Positions 40,807 through 49,467 of a DNA stretch of 49,467 bases are shown in pieces. The translations under genes were made by a program, and so were the position numbers. The notes below the pieces were generated by a model. That model was given only the letters and a program-made list of their open reading frames with translations. It was not told the origin of the DNA and did no database searches. Location of the stretch: NCBI RefSeq assembly GCF_030152825.1, contig NZ_JASLIP010000057.1, positions 1 to 49,467 of the forward strand. The letters are read 5' to 3'. The DNA comes from Corynebacterium sp. GTDB lineage: Bacteria > Actinomycetota > Actinomycetes > Mycobacteriales > Mycobacteriaceae. Within the stretch, counting starts at the first letter, position 1. Each line of letters starts with the position of its first letter.

Positions 40807-40900
40807 GTGGCCCGAATAGCCCGATAGAAACCTCAACAACAACCGCGCACCGCACCACGAAGCCCACAACGAGCCCGAAGAACCAGGCAAAGGACAGGAT

Positions 40901-41695
40901 ATGACCACTCCCGGAATGCTGAAGGAGCACCCCAGGACTGCCGCCAAGGCCGAGCGAGCAGAGCTGCGCACCAGCGCGCCCCGTTCGTTCAAGCGGCAGC
41001 CGGCCAAGCCTCGTCGCAGCCTGCACCGCGCTCCGGCCTACCGCGGCCGCCTCGGTTCGCAGCAGCGTGTCTCGGAACGCGGCCGCCGCCTGCAGCCCAT
41101 CAAGCAGGAAAACTCCCGGGTCTTCCGCTTCGTGGCCTTCGTCGTCGCCGCGTGCATCATTGGCACCGCCGCCGTCATGCTGCTCGCCGGCATGACAACG
41201 GAAAAGACCTTCCAGATCACGGACGCGGAGGCCAAGTCCAAGACGCTGGCCAACGAAATCACCACGCTGGAGCGAGACGTCGAAAAGGCGAAGTCTGCGC
41301 AGAACCTGTCCGCGAAGGCCGCCGAGCTGGGCATGGTCGTCCCGGGGCAGGCAGGCATTCTGGAGACCAAGGGCGACAAGGTTGACGAGCGTCGCGACGC
41401 CGATAACTCCAAGGACCGCGGGATCGTCGACGTCACCGGGAATAAGCGAACTCGCGAGGCAACCTCCTCCCCGGAGGAGACCCGCAACGTCCCGGGGCTG
41501 GCACCGTCTAGCCCGGCGGGTGCGGAAGCAGCCGGCAACATGAACTCCGGGGACCTGCCTTATGCCAACCAGAACCAAGGCGCGCCAGCTCCGGTCGCGG
41601 ACAACGGCGAGCAGCCGGCGCAGCCAGAAGCGCAGCCCGCACCGGCGGCACCCGCTGAAGCGAATCCGGCCCCGCCCGCCGCGCCGCGACCGTAA
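40901..41695 (+). CDS. ftsL: FtsL-like septal protein
   Basis: A 264-residue bitopic membrane protein between rsmH and ftsI, the position of ftsL. A basic cytoplasmic tail (about 1-70) precedes one TM helix (about 75-97), then a short coiled coil/leucine-repeat (about 104-140) for pairing with FtsB/DivIC. An unusually long disordered Pro/Ala/Glu-rich extracytoplasmic tail (about 155-264) follows. FtsL links the divisome to FtsW/FtsI. The assignment rests on position and architecture, since FtsL sequences are poorly conserved. Confidence 0.85.
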   Translation: MTTPGMLKEHPRTAAKAERAELRTSAPRSFKRQPAKPRRSLHRAPAYRGRLGSQQRVSERGRRLQPIKQENSRVFRFVAFVVAACIIGTAAVMLLAGMTTEKTFQITDAEAKSKTLANEITTLERDVEKAKSAQNLSAKAAELGMVVPGQAGILETKGDKVDERRDADNSKDRGIVDVTGNKRTREATSSPEETRNVPGLAPSSPAGAEAAGNMNSGDLPYANQNQGAPAPVADNGEQPAQPEAQPAPAAPAEANPAPPAAPRP

Positions 41696-41838
41696 CTGGC
41701 CGCACAGCGCCTAAGATTCTAAGCGCTAAAACTTCCGGGACACCGCCGCGTCCCGGCCAGTGAAGATCTGCGTCTCCAACCCAAGAACCATGCCGATCTT
41801 GCAACTGCGAAGACAAAGATCGAGGAGGACACACACCG

Positions 41839-43734
41839 TTGGCTCAGCAGTGGAACCGTCGGCCGGCAGACGGCTCGCGGAATACGCGAGCGCTGCTGCT
41901 CCTCGACAACAGCCCGCAGCGCTATAACAAGCGCCTGCGGCTGTCCCTGTTTGCCGTCGTTATCGTCGTCCTCGCGCTCATCCTGCGCCTGACCTGGGTC
42001 CAGCTCATCGCAGGCCCAACGCTCGCGGAACACGCCGCCGCCCAGCGCACAGCCGTCATCGCCGAACCAGCCCACCGCGGCGCCATCGTCGACCGCGAGG
42101 GCCGCAACCTCGCCTACACGATGGAAGCCAAGTCGCTGTCGGTGCTGCCGAATAAGCTGCGTGGCTACATGGACGAACGCCACAAGGCGAACCCGGAGGA
42201 GGTCCCGCCAGCCGACGAGCGCATCGAGCAGATCATCGAAGAACTGCCCGACATGATCCCGGCATCCGAAGGCCGGGTGAAGAAGGAAGACCTCCGCAAG
42301 AAGCTCACCGACGAGAAGGTCACCTACACCGTCCTCGTTCGCAACGTCGCCCCAGACGTCGCACAGAAGGTCACCGAGAAGTTCCCGGAGATCACCGCGG
42401 AACGCCAGGACATCCGCCAGTACCCCAACGGTGCGGTGGCCCAGAACATCATCGGCAAGATCAGCTCCGATAACCAGGGCCAATTCGGCCTGGAGCTCTC
42501 CCAGGACAGCCGACTGCAGGGCATTAACGGCTCCAAGACCCTGGACATCGCTGGCGGCCTCACTATCCCAGGCTCCGCCCGCGATGAACACCCGCCGGTC
42601 AACGGCGATAACTTCGAGCTCACCCTCGACCTCGACGCGCAGGCCTTCATCCAGCAGCAGGTGCAGCAGGCGAAGGATAACTCCAAGGCCGAGTCCGCTT
42701 CCGCCGTCGTGCTGGACGCCAAGTCCGCAGAGGTCATCGCGATGGCCAGCTCCGACACGATCGATCCCAACGGTGACCTGCAGAAGCAGCTGCGGGGGAA
42801 CAAGGCTTTCGGCGACCGCAACACCGCGGAAACCTTCGAGCCGGGCTCCATCGCGAAGATCATGACGGCCGCGGCCGCCATCGAGGAGAAGAAGACCACC
42901 CCGGACGAGGTGCTGAAGGTGCCCGGTTCCATTGATATGGCCGGTGTTACTGTCCGCGACGCCTGGGAGCACGGCGTGGCCCCGTACACCACCACTGGCG
43001 TGTTCGGGAAGTCCTCCAACGTCGGCACCCTGATGCTCGCCGAGCGCGTCGGTCAGGAGAAGATGTACGAGTACTTCCGGAAGTTCGGCGTGGGCCAAGC
43101 CGCAGACGTGGGCATGCCGCACGAGGCCGCGGGGTACATGCCCGAGTTCTCCCAGTGGTCGGGCGGTACCTTCGCCAACCTGCCCATCGGGCAGGGCTTG
43201 TCCATGAACCTGCTGCAGATGGCCAGCATCTACCAGACGATCGCCAACGATGGCGTCCGCGTCCAGCCGCGCCTGATCAAGTCCATCACCAACTCGGATG
43301 GGGAGGACGTCCCGCAGCCGGTTCAATCCGAGACGCGCGCCGTGTCCGCGGAGACGGCGAAGACCGTCCGCGCCATGTTCCAGTCCGTCACCCAGAGTGA
43401 CCCGAATGGTGTGCAGAACGGCACCGGTGCGGCGGCTGCGGTCGAGGGTTATCAGATCGCTGGCAAGACCGGCACCGCGCAGCAGATTGATCCGGACACC
43501 GGCGCGTACTCGAACTCCAACTACTGGATCACCTTCGCGGGCATCGCCCCGGCGGATAACCCCCGCTTCGTCGTCGCGATCATGCTGGACAACCCGCAGC
43601 GCGGCACCGAGGAAGGCGGTGGCGGCGGGGGCTCGGCTGCGCCGACCTTCCACAACATTGCATCCTGGTTGATGGATCACTACAACGTACCGCCTTCCCC
43701 GAAGGCACCACGGCTCATGCTGGAGGCTCGATAA
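41839..43734 (+). CDS. ftsI: Septal penicillin-binding protein (FtsI/PBP3 class B transpeptidase)
   Basis: A 631-residue membrane-anchored transpeptidase that cross-links septal peptidoglycan with FtsW. One TM helix lies at about 35-58. The PBP dimer domain follows, then the transpeptidase domain with S337-x-x-K340 (SIAK), SSN at 392-394 and KTG at 543-545. The start is TTG 41839, with GAGGAGGA 9 nt upstream. A Gly-rich run lies near residues 594-602. murE starts 1 nt after its stop. Confidence 0.95.
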   Translation: MAQQWNRRPADGSRNTRALLLLDNSPQRYNKRLRLSLFAVVIVVLALILRLTWVQLIAGPTLAEHAAAQRTAVIAEPAHRGAIVDREGRNLAYTMEAKSLSVLPNKLRGYMDERHKANPEEVPPADERIEQIIEELPDMIPASEGRVKKEDLRKKLTDEKVTYTVLVRNVAPDVAQKVTEKFPEITAERQDIRQYPNGAVAQNIIGKISSDNQGQFGLELSQDSRLQGINGSKTLDIAGGLTIPGSARDEHPPVNGDNFELTLDLDAQAFIQQQVQQAKDNSKAESASAVVLDAKSAEVIAMASSDTIDPNGDLQKQLRGNKAFGDRNTAETFEPGSIAKIMTAAAAIEEKKTTPDEVLKVPGSIDMAGVTVRDAWEHGVAPYTTTGVFGKSSNVGTLMLAERVGQEKMYEYFRKFGVGQAADVGMPHEAAGYMPEFSQWSGGTFANLPIGQGLSMNLLQMASIYQTIANDGVRVQPRLIKSITNSDGEDVPQPVQSETRAVSAETAKTVRAMFQSVTQSDPNGVQNGTGAAAAVEGYQIAGKTGTAQQIDPDTGAYSNSNYWITFAGIAPADNPRFVVAIMLDNPQRGTEEGGGGGGSAAPTFHNIASWLMDHYNVPPSPKAPRLMLEAR

Positions 43735-43735
43735 C

Positions 43736-45337
43736 ATGGCAACCCACCAGGCCACTGACCATTCCGACCGCAACACCAGCGGGGTAACCCTCCGCGAACT
43801 CGCGGTACTTTCCGGCGGTATCGTCGCTGATAACCATCAGGACGTCACCGTCGACTCCGCTGCCATCGGTTCCGCGGACGTCCAGCCCGGCGGCCTGTTC
43901 TGCGCCGTTCCGGGGAGCCGCGTCCACGGCGCGACCTTCGCTGCTGACAGCGGGGCCGCTGCCGTCCTCACGGACGCCGAGGGGGCGGAGATCCTCGCTG
44001 ATGTGGACCTCCCACTGCTGATTGTCGATAACGTCCGGCGCTGCATGGGCCCCGTTGCCGCGGCCGTGTACGGCCACCCGAGCCGGGACCTACGCGTTAT
44101 TGGCATCACTGGCACCTCGGGCAAAACCACCACGACGTACCTCATCGAGCGCGCCCTGATGGCCGAGCACAGCGTCGGCATCATCGGCACCACCGGCACC
44201 CGGATGAACGGCGAGCAAATCCCCACGAAGCTCACCACCCCTGAGGCGCCGACCATGCAGGCCCTGCTGGCGCAGATGCGCGACCGTGGGGTGACCCACG
44301 TGGTCATGGAGGTTAGCTCCCACGCACTCGCACTGGGGCGGGTGACCGGCATCGAGTTCGACGTCGCGGGCTTCACCAACCTGAGCCAAGACCACCTGGA
44401 TTTCCACCCGACGATGGAGGACTACTTCGAAACGAAGGCCCAGCTGTTCCTCCAAGCCCAGGCCGAGGGTGCGGAGCTGCCCGCCGCCGTTGTCTGCGTC
44501 GACGACAAATGGGGCCAGCGTCTCGCCGGCATGATTGCGGACTCCGGACACCAGGCCCTCACCGTGGGGACCGCGCACCAGTCCGGTGCAGACTGGCAGG
44601 TCAGCGGCGTTCACGTCACTCCGTCCGGACGCCAAGAGATCACCGTGGCTGCTGAGGGCAAGGAATTTAGCTACGACATCGGTCTCGTCGGCTCTTTCAA
44701 CGTGGCGAACAGCCTGCTCGCGATCAGCTCTGTGGCGCAGCTGGGGGAGGACCCGCACGCCGCGGCAGCGGCCATCGCGGATGTCCAGGTGCCGGGTCGC
44801 ATGCAGGCCGTGGATGCCGGGCAGCCCTTCCTCGCGGTGGTGGACTACGCCCACAAGCCGGGGGCCGTCGCTGCCGTCGTGCGGACTCTGAGCGACTACC
44901 TGCCGTCTCCGGCAGGTCGCATCGGCATCGTGCTGGGAGCTGGCGGCAACCGCGATCACGACAAGCGCCCCATGATGGGCGAGGAGGCTGCGAAGGTCGC
45001 CGACGCCGTCTTCGTCACCGACGACAACCCGCGCGACGAGGAGCCCGCCCCGATTCGCTCGATGATCCTGGACGGGGTGCGCAAGGCCGCCAAGGGCCGC
45101 GATGCAAATGGCGAGAAGGTTTTTTATGACGACTTCCCGGGCCGCGCCAACGCCATCCGAGCTGCGGTGGCATGGGCCCGCCCCGGTGATGCGATCGTGG
45201 TGGCTGGTAAGGGCCACGAGACGGGCCAGGAGGTTCGCGGGGAGATTCACCCGTTCTCCGACCTTGAGGAGCTCGCTGCCGCGCTTGAGCAGCGGCCGGA
45301 CGTTGACCAACAGGCAAGCACGACGATCCGCGACTAA
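43736..45337 (+). CDS. murE: UDP-MurNAc-L-Ala-D-Glu:meso-diaminopimelate ligase
   Basis: Adds the third stem-peptide residue in the cytoplasm using ATP. It has 533 residues with the three Mur ligase domains. The P-loop is GITGTSGKTTTT. The DNPRDE motif near residue 425 is the signature for meso-DAP rather than lysine. It is tightly coupled to ftsI (1 nt gap) and murF (17 nt gap). Confidence 0.96.
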   Translation: MATHQATDHSDRNTSGVTLRELAVLSGGIVADNHQDVTVDSAAIGSADVQPGGLFCAVPGSRVHGATFAADSGAAAVLTDAEGAEILADVDLPLLIVDNVRRCMGPVAAAVYGHPSRDLRVIGITGTSGKTTTTYLIERALMAEHSVGIIGTTGTRMNGEQIPTKLTTPEAPTMQALLAQMRDRGVTHVVMEVSSHALALGRVTGIEFDVAGFTNLSQDHLDFHPTMEDYFETKAQLFLQAQAEGAELPAAVVCVDDKWGQRLAGMIADSGHQALTVGTAHQSGADWQVSGVHVTPSGRQEITVAAEGKEFSYDIGLVGSFNVANSLLAISSVAQLGEDPHAAAAAIADVQVPGRMQAVDAGQPFLAVVDYAHKPGAVAAVVRTLSDYLPSPAGRIGIVLGAGGNRDHDKRPMMGEEAAKVADAVFVTDDNPRDEEPAPIRSMILDGVRKAAKGRDANGEKVFYDDFPGRANAIRAAVAWARPGDAIVVAGKGHETGQEVRGEIHPFSDLEELAAALEQRPDVDQQASTTIRD

Positions 45338-45354
45338 CGAGAGGCGACGAAGCA

Positions 45355-46857
45355 GTGATTGAGCTTTCAGCAGGAGATATTGCCGCCATCACGGGTGGCG
45401 AATTGATTGACGGCGCCGCCGAAGAGACCCACGTGACGGGACCAGTGGAGTTCGACTCGCGCAAGATTGCGCCGGGAAGTATCTTCATGGCGCTGCCCGG
45501 GGCCACCGTGGATGGGCACGACTACGTGGCCGCCGCAGGCGAGCAGGGTGCCGCCCTGGCCATCGTGGGCCGCCCCGTGGACTACCCGGCGCTGCTGGCA
45601 CCGGCCAGCCAGCGGGCCGCCGGCACCGATAACTCCGCGGTCTTCGGTTCAGATGACGAGGGCTACGGGGCGGCGGTGCTCGCCGCCGTCGACAAGCTCG
45701 CGCGCCACAACACCGACGTCCTCGCCGACGAAGAAGGCATGGTCGTCGTGGGTATCACCGGTTCGGCCGGAAAGACCTCCACGAAGGACCTGATCGGCGC
45801 GCTGCTGGGCGAGATGGGCGAGACCGTCGCCCCGCCGGGTAGCTTCAACAACGAGATTGGCCTGCCCTACACCGCGCTGCGCGCCAACCGTGGCACGAAG
45901 TTCCTGGTCTCCGAGATGTCTGCCCGCGGTGTGGGCCACATTGCCCACCTGGCCACGATCACACCGCCGAAGATCGGCGTTGAGTTGAATGTAGGTAGCG
46001 CGCACCTCGGGGAGTTCGGCTCCCGGGAGGCGATCGCCCAGGCCAAGGGCGAGCTCGTCGAAGCACTTCCCGCTGCGGAGGAAGGCGGCATCGCGATCCT
46101 CAACGCGGACGACGATGCGGTGATCGCCATGCGGCACCGCACTCGTGCACGGGTCGTGACCTTTGCGCTCGACGAGCGTTCCAAGACGGGGGAGCAGGCT
46201 GACTACTGGGCGAGTGATATTCGCTTGGACGAAGTCGCCAGGGCATCCTTCCGCCTGCACCACCCGTACGGTGAGCCGGTGGACATCCGCCTGGGCGTGT
46301 TCGGCGCCCACCAGGTCTCTAACGCACTCGCCGCCGCTGCGGTGGCGGTCGAGTCCGGGATGTTGCCGGCATCGGTGGCACGCGTGCTGGGTAATCATGT
46401 CGCCGCCAGCGCCAACCGCATGGATGTGCGAACCCGGCGCGATGGTGCGACTATTATCAACGATTCCTACAACGCCAACCCGGAGTCCATGCGCGCTGGC
46501 ATCGACGCCCTGGCCTATACGGCCGGTGGTCGTCCGGAGGCCAGCAGCTGGGCTGTGCTGGGGCAGATGGGCGAGCTGGGTGAGGAATCCGCCGAGGAGC
46601 ACACCGAGCTAGGCAAGTTCCTCGGCACCCGGGGCATCGACCACGCCGTGATCGTTGGCACCGGGGTCAACCAGCGTGCCATCGCCGATGCGGCGCGGGA
46701 GCACGGTGTGGATACCCGCAGCGTCGAGGATGTCGACGCGGCGGTAAATTTTGTGGATCAACATGTCAAACCCAAGGATGTTGTGCTCGTGAAGGCGTCT
46801 TACTCTGATGGTCTCTGGGCGGTCGCCGAAGGGCTTTTGGCGGACGAAGGAGCATAA
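45355..46857 (+). CDS. murF: UDP-MurNAc-tripeptide:D-Ala-D-Ala ligase
   Basis: Completes the pentapeptide of the cell wall precursor. It has 500 residues and starts at GTG. The P-loop is GITGSAGKTSTKD, with the FNNEIGLP segment and the central NDSYNANPESM motif. It follows murE in the usual order; mraY starts 9 nt after its stop. Confidence 0.96.
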   Translation: MIELSAGDIAAITGGELIDGAAEETHVTGPVEFDSRKIAPGSIFMALPGATVDGHDYVAAAGEQGAALAIVGRPVDYPALLAPASQRAAGTDNSAVFGSDDEGYGAAVLAAVDKLARHNTDVLADEEGMVVVGITGSAGKTSTKDLIGALLGEMGETVAPPGSFNNEIGLPYTALRANRGTKFLVSEMSARGVGHIAHLATITPPKIGVELNVGSAHLGEFGSREAIAQAKGELVEALPAAEEGGIAILNADDDAVIAMRHRTRARVVTFALDERSKTGEQADYWASDIRLDEVARASFRLHHPYGEPVDIRLGVFGAHQVSNALAAAAVAVESGMLPASVARVLGNHVAASANRMDVRTRRDGATIINDSYNANPESMRAGIDALAYTAGGRPEASSWAVLGQMGELGEESAEEHTELGKFLGTRGIDHAVIVGTGVNQRAIADAAREHGVDTRSVEDVDAAVNFVDQHVKPKDVVLVKASYSDGLWAVAEGLLADEGA

Positions 46858-46866
46858 GGAAAACCC

Positions 46867-47967
46867 ATGATGCAGATCTTCATCGCGGGCGCCGTGGCGT
46901 TCCTCGCGACTGTACTTTTTACCCCGGTTCTCATCCGGAAGTTCTCGGACGAAGGCCTGGGCCAGGAGATCCGCGAGGAGGGGCCAAAGTCCCACCTGAA
47001 GAAGCGCGGCACCCCCACGATGGGGGGCATTGCCATCCTCGTGGGTATCACCCTCGGCTATATTGTCGCGGCGCTGGTTGGGCTAATCTTCACCGGCACC
47101 GGCCCCGGAGTGTCCGGCTGGCTGGTGCTGGGCCTGACCCTCGCCCTGGGCGGGGTGGGCTTCGCCGATGACTACATCAAGCTGGTCAAGGGCCGGAACC
47201 TGGGGCTCAATGCCCGGGCGAAGCTCATCTGCCAGTTGGTCATCGCCATCGCCTTCGGCGTGTTGATTCTGCAGTTCCCTGACTCCAACGACCTCACCCC
47301 GGGATCGACGTACCTCTCCTTCGTCCGGGAGATGCCAACGTTCGACATCGCCGTGGGCGGCACCGTCATCGGCATGATCCTGTTTTTGATCTTCATCAAC
47401 ATCGTCATCTCCGCCTGGTCGAATGCCGTGAACCTCACGGACGGCCTGGACGGGCTGGCGTCTGGTGTCACCGCCATCGTGATGGGGGCGTACGTGCTCA
47501 TCACCTTCTGGCAGTTCCGCAATTCTTGCGCTGATGGGGCGGCGGCCGGGTGCTACTTCGTGCGCGACCCGCTGGACCTGGCGATGCTGGCCTCCGCCGG
47601 CTTGGGTGCCTGCCTCGGCTTCCTGTGGTGGAACGCCTCCCCGGCGAAGATCTTCATGGGGGACACCGGCTCGCTGGCCCTGGGTGGCCTTGTCGCCGGC
47701 CTGTCCATCACCTCCCACACCGAGCTGCTGATGATTATCGTGGGCGCGATCTTCGTCCTGGAGACCGTCTCTGTGGTCATCCAGGTGACCTACTTCAAGA
47801 CGACCGGCAAGCGGGTGTTCCGCATGGCACCGATCCACCACCACTTTGAGAACGGCGGTTGGGCAGAGACCACCGTCGTCGTCCGCTTCTGGCTGATCGC
47901 AGCCCTGGCCGCGATGACCGGCTTCGGCCTGTTCTATGGCGAGTGGCTGACCGCCACGAGTTTCTAA
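46867..47967 (+). CDS. mraY: Phospho-N-acetylmuramoyl-pentapeptide transferase
   Basis: A 366-residue, ten-helix membrane enzyme that makes lipid I by transferring phospho-MurNAc-pentapeptide to undecaprenyl phosphate. Signatures are KKRGTPTMGG, the FADDYIK Asp pair, NAVNLTDGLDGLA, FMGDTGSLALGG and the MAPIHHHFE histidines near the C-terminus. TAAGGAAA precedes the ATG. Confidence 0.97.
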   Translation: MMQIFIAGAVAFLATVLFTPVLIRKFSDEGLGQEIREEGPKSHLKKRGTPTMGGIAILVGITLGYIVAALVGLIFTGTGPGVSGWLVLGLTLALGGVGFADDYIKLVKGRNLGLNARAKLICQLVIAIAFGVLILQFPDSNDLTPGSTYLSFVREMPTFDIAVGGTVIGMILFLIFINIVISAWSNAVNLTDGLDGLASGVTAIVMGAYVLITFWQFRNSCADGAAAGCYFVRDPLDLAMLASAGLGACLGFLWWNASPAKIFMGDTGSLALGGLVAGLSITSHTELLMIIVGAIFVLETVSVVIQVTYFKTTGKRVFRMAPIHHHFENGGWAETTVVVRFWLIAALAAMTGFGLFYGEWLTATSF

Positions 47968-47988
47968 ACCCGCGAAAGAGGGCCCACC

Positions 47989-49467
47989 ATGTCCACCGAT
48001 TCGATCCTCAACCCCCAGTCCGCTGTCGACATCATGCGCTCGCAGACGGTCTTCGTCGCCGGCGCCGGCGTGGCGGGCAGGGGCATCGTCGCCATGCTCG
48101 AGGGCATCGGCGGAAGTTTCAAGGTTGTCGACGACCGGGCCCAGGCTGCGGATCTCAACACCGCCGAGGCTATTGCCGCGGTGTCTTCGGCTGAGACTGC
48201 GCCCGCGCTGCTGATCACCTCGCCGGGCTGGCGCCCGGACTCCGAGTTGCTGCTCGCTGCCCAGGCCGCGGGTGTGCCGGTGATCGGTGACATCGAGGCC
48301 GCCTGGCTAGCGGACCAGGTCGGGGCCTTCGGAAACCCACGCACCTGGATTGCGATCACCGGCACGAACGGCAAGACCACTGCGACTGCGATGGCCACGG
48401 CCATGCTGCAGGCAGCGGGCCTGGCCGCCATATCCGTCGGCAACATTGGCACCCCGCCTGGGGCCGCATTGGTGGCTGACGAGCGGGCGGACTACCTCGT
48501 GGCCGAAGTCTCCAGCTTTCAGCTGCACTGGGCACCCAGCTTCACCCCGGACACCGGCGTGGTGCTCAACCTCGCGGAGGACCACCTGGATTGGCATGGC
48601 TCGATGGCCGGCTATGCCGGGGATAAGCTACGTGCCCTCCGAGGACCGCGCCCGGTGGTCGCCGTGGACGAACAGCTCGTCCGCGAACTCGCTGAGGACA
48701 ACGGCGTCCCGAACGTGGTGGCCTGCAGTATGCAGGATCCTGCGGAGGTGCTTGCCCAGGCACACTTCCCGCTCGTCGTCGGGGTCGTGGAGTCCGAGGC
48801 GGGGGCGGTTATCACCGAGGTCGCCACCACCGGGGGCGGTGGGCTGGAGGTCACCCCCATCGCCTCGGCGGAGGCGATTTCCCCGCCGGGTCCGGCGGGC
48901 ATCGCCGATGCCGTGGCGGCCTGCGCCCTCGTGCGAGCCTTCGACGTGCCGCCAGTAGCCATTTCGCAGGCACTGCACGGCTTCGAAGTGCAGGCGCACC
49001 GCGGCCAGGTCGTGCACCTGGCAGAAGGGGTGATCTGGATTGATAACTCCAAGGCCACGAATCCACATGCCGCCATTGCCGCACTCGGCGGGCTAGAGAA
49101 CATCGTGTGGGTCGCCGGTGGCCAGCTCAAGGGCGCGGAGGTCCACGACCTCATCGCCACCGTCGGGCCTGGGTTGCGGGGCGCGGTCGTGCTCGGCTGC
49201 GACCGGGCGGGGATCATTCGTGAACTGGCAGCGCAGTTCCCGGACCTCCCCGTCACGGATATCGCGAACACCGATCCGGAGGGAGCCATGGCCGAGGCGG
49301 TGGCCGCCGCCCGTAGCCTCGCGGAACCGGGGGACAGCGTTGTCCTCGCGCCCGCGGCGGCGTCTCTGGATATGTACACAGGCATGGCACAGCGCGGCGA
49401 ACTCTTCGCCGCCTACGCTAGGGGCACAGTGGCCCAGGCAAGCGCCAGCGAACGGGAGGGCGAGAGC
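47989..49467 (+). CDS. murD: UDP-MurNAc-L-Ala:D-Glu ligase, no stop before window end
   Basis: Adds D-glutamate to UDP-MurNAc-L-alanine. 493 codons are visible with no stop, so the true end lies just outside. The P-loop GTNGKT is at 125-130, the NxxEDHLDWHG metal/substrate motif is near residue 190, and the C-terminal LAPAAASLDMY motif is near 455, so the three domains are essentially complete. GAAAGAGGG precedes the ATG. ftsW and murG would be expected next. Confidence 0.95.
   Translation, partial: MSTDSILNPQSAVDIMRSQTVFVAGAGVAGRGIVAMLEGIGGSFKVVDDRAQAADLNTAEAIAAVSSAETAPALLITSPGWRPDSELLLAAQAAGVPVIGDIEAAWLADQVGAFGNPRTWIAITGTNGKTTATAMATAMLQAAGLAAISVGNIGTPPGAALVADERADYLVAEVSSFQLHWAPSFTPDTGVVLNLAEDHLDWHGSMAGYAGDKLRALRGPRPVVAVDEQLVRELAEDNGVPNVVACSMQDPAEVLAQAHFPLVVGVVESEAGAVITEVATTGGGGLEVTPIASAEAISPPGPAGIADAVAACALVRAFDVPPVAISQALHGFEVQAHRGQVVHLAEGVIWIDNSKATNPHAAIAALGGLENIVWVAGGQLKGAEVHDLIATVGPGLRGAVVLGCDRAGIIRELAAQFPDLPVTDIANTDPEGAMAEAVAAARSLAEPGDSVVLAPAAASLDMYTGMAQRGELFAAYARGTVAQASASEREGES

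Noticed and set aside
1..49467. tRNA/rRNA genes, CRISPR arrays, insertion sequences, phage or toxin-antitoxin genes
   Set aside because: I looked on both strands and found no supporting structure. Gene content and order are those of conserved core genome.

Overview
This 49.5 kb window is a stretch of actinobacterial core chromosome, almost certainly from the genus Corynebacterium. The DNA is GC-rich, with many GTG/TTG starts and short gaps. Gene order matches the conserved corynebacterial/mycobacterial run from aceF/sucB-pepA-ilvE, through the cytochrome aa3/bc1 genes, PimB', DAHP synthase, PknL and MptA, into the mraZ-murD division and cell wall (dcw) cluster. MurE carries the DNPR signature for meso-diaminopimelate, and LtsA, MptA, PimB' and PknL orthologues are hallmarks of Corynebacteriales. 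The species cannot be fixed from sequence alone. I see no tRNA, rRNA, CRISPR array, insertion sequence or prophage.

Layout. 0-7.5 kb: the 3'-truncated E2 acyltransferase gene (sucB/aceF), a small conserved gene, pepA, ilvE, cobT with a DUF3043 membrane protein, and the Fe-S carrier erpA. 7.7-17.8 kb: the envelope-modifying asparagine-synthase-like amidotransferase (asnB/ltsA) and the respiratory supercomplex genes ctaC-ctaF and ctaE-qcrC-qcrA-qcrB, with trpD on the opposite strand between them. 18-21.3 kb: a DEDDh exonuclease and two tandem NlpC/P60 cell wall hydrolases with long, signal-rich upstream regions. 21.3-27.7 kb: pimB', a ROK glucokinase, plsC, a membrane acyltransferase, a DEDDh exoribonuclease and DAHP synthase. 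27.9-35.4 kb: the PASTA kinase PknL facing an Rv2175c-type DNA-binding protein, then an idsA - CrtI-like oxidoreductase - mptA operon on the minus strand. 35.6-38.6 kb: metF, a GNAT protein, a HEPN-type gene behind a LexA-like box, and a DUF3040 protein. 38.7-49.5 kb: mraZ-rsmH-ftsL-ftsI-murE-murF-mraY-murD (murD has no stop before the window ends).

How the genes work together. Most serve aerobic respiration (cta/qcr, E2, erpA) and building or remodelling the corynebacterial envelope: peptidoglycan precursors and septal synthesis (dcw), peptidoglycan amidation (LtsA), hydrolases (NlpC/P60), PIM/lipomannan (PimB', MptA, prenyl synthase), phospholipid (PlsC), and control by PknL.

The window is mostly ordinary core genome and I found no convincing new multi-gene system. 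The most interesting signals are: a CobT that lacks the canonical catalytic glutamate; a three-copy 11-bp-period direct repeat and a perfect TGTGA-N6-TCACA box upstream of the first NlpC gene; a near-perfect LexA box before the HEPN gene; a five-unit 10-bp-period MraZ-type operator; a CrtI-family oxidoreductase embedded between a prenyl synthase and a lipomannan mannosyltransferase; and a set of -10 elements placed 7-8 nt before start codons, implying leaderless mRNAs.
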